A stretch of DNA of 64,000 nucleotides from UBA9732 sp963621975 (GTDB taxonomy: Bacteria > Spirochaetota > Spirochaetia > Sphaerochaetales > Sphaerochaetaceae), in the NCBI GenBank assembly GCA_963621975.1, contig CAVFGI010000005.1, forward strand, positions 5,077 to 69,076. The letters run 5' to 3'. The notes under the pieces are model-generated. The model searched no databases. It was not told the DNA's origin and saw only the letters and a list, made by a program, of their open reading frames with translations. Below, piece after piece: positions 57,721 through 64,000 of this stretch; position 1 is the first letter of the stretch; the number at the start of each line of letters is the position of its first letter. The position numbers were made by a program, and so were the translations under genes.

Positions 57721-59847
57721 ATGAAAAAAGATATTCCAGAGTACATAAAAGATTTTAACTCTAAGAATTCTATGAATTCTATATCAGAGGGAAAAGCGGC
57801 AACCTCGTCTAAAAAAAACAAAGTTTTGGCGACTGCTCCTAAAAGAGAAAGAGTCATCAATGTCCAACGCAATAAATCTGGGATATTCGTTACAGTTCTT
57901 GGTGCTTCTGGAATTAAGACTTTATCTTTTTCAGATGTAAATGCAGCAAAGAGTAAATTCAATTCTCCACACTATGAGATGGAACAAAAATGGTATGACT
58001 CTATTTTCAAGAACAGCCTTATAAACAGCAAACAGCGAAAGAAAAAACAGACCAACTCTGAAAAGCGAAGAAATAAAAAAGAAAAAAACATTCAATATTC
58101 AAACACCACTTCTTTATCAAAACATAAAACATACGAAGAAATGCTTCATATCTCATTTAAAGAAGGCTCAATACAGGTGGATAATAGGGCCTTTAGCAGC
58201 ATTTCTGAAGCTATGTACTATGTTGAGTATGAATCTGAAGAAAGAGAAATGTTCAGGCATCTGCAATTGGAGTATCTAAGGGAAAAGAAAAACCAGATTT
58301 TACGGCAGATTTGGATTCCAAGATTTAAAAAAATTCTTGGACAAGGGTCTGTTTCCTTCCCGGACCTGTTTGAAAAAATGAGCAGCCTCAAGGGAAAGCC
58401 AATATCCAGCGAAAATGCTAAAAAGATTATAGATTTATGCAGCGATTATGTTTGCGAAAAACTGATTGACTTCCAGTCCTATTTCTATTTAAAAGACAAT
58501 ACAAACGGAATTGCAAGACACACAGTATATCATCCTCAAGAGGCTAAAGACTGTTGTCCAGACTTCAAAGATGAGTATTTAAATTTACTTAATACTCCAA
58601 TTTCTGGAGAATCTGAAGATATTTATGTTGGCTTAGATTTTGGTACCAGTTTTACAAAATGTGCTTATCAATTAGACGTGAACAATAAAGGAATATTTAT
58701 GTTCGGAGATTCTCCGTTCAAATCCACAGTCGTTTACCTTTCTGATGATGAAACATTATCTTTTTTCAGACCTGATAAAGAGAGCAAACAAATACAATTT
58801 TTCAAGGCAACGCTGATTGATGATAAAAAACAATATTCTGAATTAAGATATTCAAATCTTGGTATTTCCAACTGGATAATTAAAGACAATTTTGAAATGC
58901 TTTGCTCTGCATTCTTTATTGCAAACATCGTGTGTTTCATGAAACATAAACTTCATGATATTTTTCATCTTTCTCCGAAATTGCAGATAGCAATGGGGGT
59001 TCCTCTTTTTAACAACTATGAAAATCAAAAAATCTATAATAGGGCCTTGCATGCTGGAATTTACATAGCAGAGCAAGTAGACAATCCAAGCAAAATGTCT
59101 CTGTCGGCTTTGTATGACTTGTGGTTAAAATCTGGAGAAACATTTGACAATATTCTTTACTCTGCATTTCCAGATAGAATTTCTCATTGCACGATTCCAG
59201 AATTGTTCACAGAAGCCCTTTATCTTCTTAACAGAACAGACTATATGCCAGGATATTACTTTATTATTGATATCGGTGGCGGTACCGCAGATTTTGCATT
59301 TATTAATAAAGAAGACTTTTATGCTGAAAAAATGAACAGAAAATCTTTTCTCTATCATTGTCCAAGAGCAGAGGTTGTAAATCTTGGAAACGAAGTAAGA
59401 AAAGCCTGTGAAAATGACATCGAGGCTATTAGAGAATATATTGATAAGTTTGGGTTAACCTATAGAAAAACAATTGCACAATCCAGATTTGGAATGAACA
59501 TACATAATGATATGACAATAAAACAGCTTTTGTTCGGTGGAGGATCTGTCGATCCAAGCTGCTTCTATCAAAATAAAACACCACAATTCCAAAGTGGATT
59601 AAACCGTATTTCCTGTAGGGTAATTAAGAACCCTAAGGATGATGTAATAAATCCTTTTATTCCAAGCAGTCTGAAACTCTCACATGAAGACAAACAGCGT
59701 CTTATTATTGCAACACAATTGGCAATTCCAAGTACAAGTGCTGCCTTTTTGCATAGCAGACCGGATGATTATGATCCACGGCCTAAGCCTCTAAAGAAAA
59801 AGTCTGATATTGAAGATAATAATCCTGGATACGATTCGATTGGTTAA
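57721..59847 (+). CDS. Hsp70/actin-fold ATPase with 300-residue unknown N-terminal region
   Basis: A 708-residue protein. The ATPase core starts at about 300: phosphate-1 VGLDFGTSFTK (D306, G308, T309), phosphate-2 DIGGGTADF (D517, GGGT 519-522) and adenosine motif FGGGSVD (606-609). The usual Hsp70 substrate-binding domain is missing. Instead residues 1-300 are lysine-rich, with a low-complexity basic stretch (KQRKKKQTNSEKRRNKKEKN) and a helical segment without known match. The last 60 residues are short and unstructured. There is no ribosome-binding site in front of ATG 57721. The stop overlaps the convergent helicase stop by 4 bases. It may act as a regulatory or assembly ATPase for the SNF2 protein. 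Confidence 0.85.
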   Translation: MKKDIPEYIKDFNSKNSMNSISEGKAATSSKKNKVLATAPKRERVINVQRNKSGIFVTVLGASGIKTLSFSDVNAAKSKFNSPHYEMEQKWYDSIFKNSLINSKQRKKKQTNSEKRRNKKEKNIQYSNTTSLSKHKTYEEMLHISFKEGSIQVDNRAFSSISEAMYYVEYESEEREMFRHLQLEYLREKKNQILRQIWIPRFKKILGQGSVSFPDLFEKMSSLKGKPISSENAKKIIDLCSDYVCEKLIDFQSYFYLKDNTNGIARHTVYHPQEAKDCCPDFKDEYLNLLNTPISGESEDIYVGLDFGTSFTKCAYQLDVNNKGIFMFGDSPFKSTVVYLSDDETLSFFRPDKESKQIQFFKATLIDDKKQYSELRYSNLGISNWIIKDNFEMLCSAFFIANIVCFMKHKLHDIFHLSPKLQIAMGVPLFNNYENQKIYNRALHAGIYIAEQVDNPSKMSLSALYDLWLKSGETFDNILYSAFPDRISHCTIPELFTEALYLLNRTDYMPGYYFIIDIGGGTADFAFINKEDFYAEKMNRKSFLYHCPRAEVVNLGNEVRKACENDIEAIREYIDKFGLTYRKTIAQSRFGMNIHNDMTIKQLLFGGGSVDPSCFYQNKTPQFQSGLNRISCRVIKNPKDDVINPFIPSSLKLSHEDKQRLIIATQLAIPSTSAAFLHSRPDDYDPRPKPLKKKSDIEDNNPGYDSIG

Positions 59848-62800
59848 GAGATAAAGGCTAAACCACCACAAATCTCTTCGTAATTAATCTCCATATTTCT
59901 TTTCTGTTCAACTTCATTGATAGAATCGCGGTACTGAACTTTTATGTTTTCAAGTTTTGTAGACAGACCCTTGATTGTACTTTCTTGTTTTTGAAGCTTA
60001 ACAATATTGTCTTTGGTGTCAGTAGAGATTTTGATTAACCGGGATTTAGCAGCTTCTGACAATTCCGAAAATTTTAATTTTTCAGAATCCGTTTTGAGAC
60101 TTAGGAATCTACGAATGTCACCGGCCTGTTCAATTAAATCCTCAGGTTCTATAACTAGGCCGCATTCTTTCCTTATTTGATCAGATAATTCAGAAGCAGA
60201 TACCTTTAAATTCTGTTTTCTTTCAATAATGCTCTGATTTATTCCTTCAATTTTATCTTCATAGAAGCTTCTTGTTTTTGCCATCATTCTGTAGTATATG
60301 GCTTCATTATTGTCTTCCAGTTCTGACTTCATTGTTGTAATAGTTTTGAAGAATTCAGACTTGCACAATTCAAGAGCTTCATCAATGGAACTTGGTTCCA
60401 ATGAAGATAATTTTGAGTTCAAATTAGTTACTGCCCCGCCATTGAATAATGACTGTGCTACAAAAGTCTCGCTCTCAAGTGCAGTTTTTACCGTAAGATC
60501 TTCTGGAGAACAGACAAAATATATCAACTCTTTTTTTCTCTTTAAGCCTATGCATTCAAAATATCCCAAATAGAAAACATAGGATTTCTTATCAAATTTT
60601 GAACTATCTACAGTTTCACTTGGAACATTCAATGTAAAACAATGCTGCGTACCGGATTCTTTAAGGGCATTTTCTGTACAGTCAAAAAGCCATTTTACTA
60701 TTGGATGGTTGACATCAATATTTGTAAATGCATAGCTGACAGTTTTCTTCCCTTGAGGAAATGTACAAATCATTTTACTTTTATTTGCACCTGCAAAGTA
60801 TTTTCCGGTTGAAGTTAAAAATGCATTAAGCGATGTTCTATCTTTATCTGCCAGTTCAAGATCCCAGCAATCCTTGTAACGTTCGTTTTTAGAAAAGTGA
60901 GAACCATGACCATCTTTAGTGAAATAGTCATACATGTAGTTTACAAGGTCTTCTTTTCTGATATATCGGCTATTTTGTTCTGCAAAATTGACATAATCTA
61001 TGATACTGTCGCTATAAGCCTTTGAAAGTCCGGCTGACTCTTCAAGAGTTCTTATGCTCTGTAGATTTACGTAAAAACGGTTTATTGCAGCATCTGCAAG
61101 TTGAATCTTGTTTTCTTTGGTTAGGTTGGGTGAAATAAGCTGACGCTCAATTTTCTGGGTCTGCTGACCAAGTATTTCATCCAATTCACCGATAGATTCT
61201 TCAAATATCTTTATTTTCTTATAAAGCTTGCTAAGAACATTGTCTTCAATTGTGTTAGAACAGAACATGTTAACAATGCTTATACATTTTGATTGCTGCC
61301 CAATTCTGTCAATTCTACCAATGCGCTGTTCGAGCCTCATAGGGTTCCAAGGCAAGTCATAATTGAATTCCAGATTGGAAAACTGCATATCAAGACCTTC
61401 TGCTCCAACTTCAGAAGACAGAAATACGTTAATTGAAGAGTCATCTCTGAATTTTGCCAAATTTGCATCTTTTTCTTCTTGAGACATTCCTCCAATAATC
61501 ATGATGGCATTCACTCCATCTTGAGTTAAACGGTGAAGTAAGTATCTTAGAGTTTGTCTAAAGAAAGAAAAGACGATTATTTTTTCATTACGACCGTTAG
61601 CTCTTCCTTTATCTATAAACTTATTGATTTCTTCAATGAATCGTTTGTATTTTCTATCATCATGTTCAAGTTTCATTAGCTCTGTTTCTGATAAACGGAG
61701 AGCGGTTTCCGGAATAGATGGATTCTTTTTATCTTGTTCTTCATCATTGTATTCATCTTCTTCGTTTATCATTTTGTGAGAATATGCAACTTCTTTCCAC
61801 CGTCTTATGGCTGCAGGAATAGAACTGGCCAATTCCCGTTGTCTAGCCATAATCCCAAAGGTAAAAATTCTGTCATTCTTTTCAAGACTCATTTTTTCTA
61901 AATCAGATGTACATGAGTCATAAACTTCTAATTCAAGACCTTCTAATTTAAAATCTGCGGTCTGGGCATGCCTTATGGCAATATTCTCAATAACATCACG
62001 TTTTCGTGAACGGCTGAAAACACTGCTATAGAAATATCTTTCCGTCAGCTGGTCATAAGTTTTTCTTCTAAGATCATCCGAAATGATGTGATTCTTTAAA
62101 TCTTTTTGGAGTTTGGTAAAATACGGATCCTGGCCAAACGCCGGAGTTTTCTTTACCTCTTCAATCAATTTATTCGCCGTTTCCATTGTCTCAACGACGT
62201 TATGTGATGGAGAATAAAAGCAATGAGCCAAGTTTACAACTGCTCTGTTCTGTTCATATAGTCTGTTAAAGTCTTCCTCATTTTTATATTCACTTGGGGA
62301 TAACAATTTAAGAAGACTGTATAAATCGGATTGACTATTGCTTACTGGTGTTGCGGACAGCAGAATCAGATTTTTTGATATTCTGTTAATTCTTTTGCTG
62401 GTTGCAAAATTGGCTGTTTCTGTATTTGTAAGTTTTGCGGCCTCATCAAAGACAACAAGGTCAAACAATTCATTGAAGTCAGAGTCTTCATTTAATTCTT
62501 CAAAAAACTGATTAAGTTTTACTACTGCACGTTTCTTTGAAGCCTCGTCAAGTTTTGATTCATCTGTAACTTTTTGACGAATACCTTCCAGACTGGTAAC
62601 AAGAGTAAATGGTTTATTTCTGTTTGATTTTGCCTCTGTGCAGAACTCAAGAAGTTCTTTAGCATCAACAATCTGAGCTTCAATGCCAAAATGGACTTCC
62701 ATGTCTTTTTTCCATTTACTGCGAAGCATTGCAGGACAAACAATCAATAATCTTAAAGCATCTTCACGAGCCTGCAGTTCTTTCCATATATAAAGGGATT

Positions 62801-63212
62801 CAATTGTCTTACCAAGACCGACCTCATCAGCTATCAAAAGCCTTTGTTCATTTGCTTCTATGAATTTGAATACCGGTTTGAACTGATAAGGCAGGAACTG
62901 GACATCACCATATTTCATTGAATAAACAACATTTGTGAGGCCACCCTTAATTCTTGTGTGAGTTAAATACTGCCTGAAATGCTGAAAATCCGAGAAGTTT
63001 CTCTGATGAAACAACGAAGTAAAATCTAAAGCTTTCTCTTTAACAACTTTGAGCTGGGATTCTTTAAGCCCTCTGGTTGTACCATTATCAAATCTGACTT
63101 CTATAAGTTTTGTTCCGGCAATGTCCCTAATATTTCCAGTTGTCTCGCCATAGAGGTTTTCAGATTTCCAATATACTCGTGTTCCTGCAGGATATTCCAT
63201 AATTCTACTCAC
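59844..63212 (-). CDS. RapA/HepA-like SNF2 helicase, 1122 aa
   Basis: Large double-RecA translocase. Residues 1-60 form a small beta-barrel (YPAGTRVYWKSENLYGETTG). Motif I is ADEVGLGKTIES at 128-139, motif II VVFDEAAK at 253-260 (DEAA instead of DEAH), motif III LLSATPV at 284-290. In the second domain come IIVFSFFRQTLRYLL, SSEVGAEGLDMQFS and LEQRIGRIDRIGQQ (motif VI with both arginines). The C-terminal 450 residues are not recognised. They include a long coiled coil near 1000-1110. The protein resembles helicases of defence-island type (DrmD, DpdE) in order and size, but no methylase or nuclease is beside it. Confidence 0.87.
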   Translation of the reverse strand: MSRIMEYPAGTRVYWKSENLYGETTGNIRDIAGTKLIEVRFDNGTTRGLKESQLKVVKEKALDFTSLFHQRNFSDFQHFRQYLTHTRIKGGLTNVVYSMKYGDVQFLPYQFKPVFKFIEANEQRLLIADEVGLGKTIESLYIWKELQAREDALRLLIVCPAMLRSKWKKDMEVHFGIEAQIVDAKELLEFCTEAKSNRNKPFTLVTSLEGIRQKVTDESKLDEASKKRAVVKLNQFFEELNEDSDFNELFDLVVFDEAAKLTNTETANFATSKRINRISKNLILLSATPVSNSQSDLYSLLKLLSPSEYKNEEDFNRLYEQNRAVVNLAHCFYSPSHNVVETMETANKLIEEVKKTPAFGQDPYFTKLQKDLKNHIISDDLRRKTYDQLTERYFYSSVFSRSRKRDVIENIAIRHAQTADFKLEGLELEVYDSCTSDLEKMSLEKNDRIFTFGIMARQRELASSIPAAIRRWKEVAYSHKMINEEDEYNDEEQDKKNPSIPETALRLSETELMKLEHDDRKYKRFIEEINKFIDKGRANGRNEKIIVFSFFRQTLRYLLHRLTQDGVNAIMIIGGMSQEEKDANLAKFRDDSSINVFLSSEVGAEGLDMQFSNLEFNYDLPWNPMRLEQRIGRIDRIGQQSKCISIVNMFCSNTIEDNVLSKLYKKIKIFEESIGELDEILGQQTQKIERQLISPNLTKENKIQLADAAINRFYVNLQSIRTLEESAGLSKAYSDSIIDYVNFAEQNSRYIRKEDLVNYMYDYFTKDGHGSHFSKNERYKDCWDLELADKDRTSLNAFLTSTGKYFAGANKSKMICTFPQGKKTVSYAFTNIDVNHPIVKWLFDCTENALKESGTQHCFTLNVPSETVDSSKFDKKSYVFYLGYFECIGLKRKKELIYFVCSPEDLTVKTALESETFVAQSLFNGGAVTNLNSKLSSLEPSSIDEALELCKSEFFKTITTMKSELEDNNEAIYYRMMAKTRSFYEDKIEGINQSIIERKQNLKVSASELSDQIRKECGLVIEPEDLIEQAGDIRRFLSLKTDSEKLKFSELSEAAKSRLIKISTDTKDNIVKLQKQESTIKGLSTKLENIKVQYRDSINEVEQKRNMEINYEEICGGLAFIS

Positions 63213-63272
63213 TGTACTGATTTCCCAAAAACAGTAATCAGCCGTATAAATTTAAGTATATTCTATTTTCGA

Positions 63273-63464
63273 TTAGATTAGAATAATAAAGAGCCCTTTT
63301 ACAAGCGGCTCCCTTTTACAAGCGACTAATACTGCTTTTAATAGTTTTTCCGAAGCCTGCTCTCAATGGTAGCATATTACTTCTATTGGAGTTGGCCTCA
63401 TCTTTCGTAAGAATTCTGCTGAGTCTAAATCCATTTGTGCATATTTTAACCACTCTTCAAGCAT
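63273..63464 (-). pseudogene. HEPN-domain protein remnant
   Basis: The frame starts MLEEWLKYAQMDLDSAEFLR at 63464, the N-terminus of a HEPN toxin. After ICYH an in-frame TGA (63363-63365) replaces the conserved Cys codon, and the frame continues as EQASEKLLKAV, the next HEPN helix, before running into unrelated sequence with a 17-bp duplication. The RxxxxH catalytic part is missing. It overlaps the MNT stop by the usual ATGCTTGA arrangement. Confidence 0.75.
63294..63327. repeat. 17-bp tandem duplication CCCTTTTACAAGCGRCT
   Basis: Copies at 63294-63310 and 63311-63327, one mismatch. It lies inside the HEPN remnant and shifts its frame. Confidence 0.9.
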
Positions 63465-63776
63465 AAAGTAAAACTCCATCTCTTGAAATTTTGCGTTCAA
63501 GCGATGCTGTTTGTTGACGCTTGAGAAAATCGGTATTTCTATAGACTAAGATGTCTAAGGGGATATCTTGGATGGAGTAGAGTGCGCGTCTGATGGTTTT
63601 TATGGCCTCTAGGGGGCATATGGTGTTGTCTGGGATAATGACGCAAATGTCAAAATCGCTGTCTGCAGTTGGCGTTCCATAGGCATAAGAGCCAAAAAGA
63701 TAGATTTTTCAGTCTGGACGGACTGCTTAATCACATTACTAATTTGTTTTAGTTTTTCTAATTCCTGAACGCTCAT
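63457..63776 (-). pseudogene. MNT-type nucleotidyltransferase antitoxin, frameshifted
   Basis: The first 25 codons from ATG 63776 (MSVQELEKLKQISNVIKQSV) are open in one frame. The rest, with the polymerase-beta motif GSYAYGTPTADSDFDICV, is open in another frame to the stop at 63457-63459. Adding one A in the run GAAAAATC near 63710 would join them. The gene is therefore broken by a single base deletion or is a sequencing error. The intact form would be about 106 residues and pairs with HEPN proteins in type VII-like toxin-antitoxin systems. Confidence 0.8.
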
Positions 63777-63820
63777 GTTCTGATTATACCAATAATTATT
63801 TGTAACGTAAACTGAAAATG

Positions 63821-63864
63821 TGGTAATTGAATTACCATGTTAGAATTATGTTAGCAGTAACATA
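63821..63864. repeat. Two adjacent palindromes before the last ORF
   Basis: TGGTAATT-G-AATTACCA (63821-63837) and TATGTTA-GCAG-TAACATA (63847-63864). Both are perfect. They lie in the divergent region between the MNT remnant and a plus-strand ORF and may be operators or an element end. Confidence 0.65.
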
Positions 63865-63960
63865 GATTGTCACATTAAAAAGGAGGATAAAAAGAAGAAG
63901 TCCCATAGAACCTGTGATAAGATTGATTTTAGCAATAAAAACCTCAATCAGGACGGTCAA

Positions 63961-64000
63961 ATGGGACGAGTTAAGAGTATCACACCTTTAGTATGTAAGC
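63961..64000 (+). CDS. Start of an unidentified gene (cut by window edge)
   Basis: ATG 63961 opens MGRVKSITPLVCK and runs off the window. AGGACGG is 5 bases upstream. The upstream codons are also open in this frame (KSHRTCDKIDFSNKN), so the true start may be earlier. Too little is visible for identification. Confidence 0.4.
   Translation, partial: MGRVKSITPLVCK

Larger units (their letters stand above)
48070..64000. mobile_element. Integrative element inserted at tRNA-Asp (right end outside window)
   Basis: The element starts at the 3' end of tRNA-Asp with a tyrosine recombinase and an excisionase-like gene. It carries a VirD4/TraG coupling ATPase, a private sigma factor, ClpP, toxin-antitoxin remnants and a large cargo operon. 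Gene style changes sharply here compared with the left 48 kb: long AT-rich gaps, small unknown proteins and decayed genes. I searched by eye for a second copy of the tRNA 3' end (GTAGATCTCG) and did not find one, so the right boundary lies beyond 64,000. Whether the element is conjugative or only mobilisable cannot be decided, because only one T4SS gene is present. Confidence 0.75.

Noticed and set aside
61320..61345. Second copy of the tRNA-Asp 3' end (TTCGAGCC) as attR
   Set aside because: Only eight bases match, inside the helicase motif VI coding sequence.
59844..63212. DISARM (DrmD) or Dpd (DpdE) assignment of the SNF2 helicase
   Set aside because: The size and motifs are similar, but none of the companion genes (methylase, DrmA/B/C, DpdA/TGT) is in the window.

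Overview
The window is a moderately AT-rich bacterial chromosome segment that fits a host-associated Treponema or a close spirochaete. I infer this from the gene content: a short RpoZ followed by MiaA, a minimal RqcH/Memo/FolC operon, several spirochaete-type lipoprotein, TPR and beta-barrel proteins, and many non-ATG starts. No rRNA or species marker is present, so the genus is an inference. No database could be searched.

Bases 1-47.9 kb are core chromosome. In order they hold: xseA (partial), ferredoxin, topB, a Na/phosphate symporter, queH, a TPR membrane protein, a heterodimeric ABC exporter, cardiolipin synthase, a TrpR-like regulator and a DEAD-box helicase; an orphan zinc-ribbon/HTH protein; a parvulin-type foldase; tRNA-Pro(CGG) beside a palindromic repeat array; a minus-strand operon TPR-tsaE-tsaB-trxB; a nucleoside phosphorylase, a nuclease-like protein, a glycosyltransferase, trmL and a secreted transglutaminase; a CACGTGG minisatellite; serS-pncB; dinB; a TSCPD protein with a beta-barrel protein; a zinc-ribbon microprotein; a yicC-kinase pair; rpoZ-miaA; and the folC-rqcH-memo operon. 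From 37.2 to 45.8 kb lies a sugar-uptake locus: an AraC regulator divergent from an RbsA/RbsC-type ABC transporter with two permeases, a NagZ-like GH3 hydrolase and a HAD phosphatase. An acyl-CoA ligase and yhbY follow.

At 47,996 a tRNA-Asp(GTC) gene is followed directly by a tyrosine recombinase. From there to the end the window looks like an integrative element. It carries two excisionase-like proteins, a T-rich repeat region, two paralogous unknown proteins, a small lipoprotein, and a minus-strand block sigma factor-VirD4/TraG-ClpP. Then come a Phd antitoxin with an internally deleted RelE-type toxin, a bacterial PARG-type protein (TIGR02452-like), a 31-residue ORF, an Hsp70/actin-fold ATPase with a 300-residue unknown N-terminus, a convergent 1122-residue RapA-like SNF2 helicase, and a decayed MNT-HEPN pair. 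The right end of the element lies outside the window.

The best candidate for an undescribed system is PARG-like / Hsp70-like ATPase / SNF2 helicase at 56.2-63.2 kb, probably a conflict or defence module carried as cargo. Across the core region, three non-genic patterns recur. One is a promoter placed only 6-8 bases before the start codon with no Shine-Dalgarno, suggesting leaderless mRNAs. One is a dispersed palindrome near GAGGTTTTTGCAAAAACCTC. The third is short exact tandem duplications at gene junctions.
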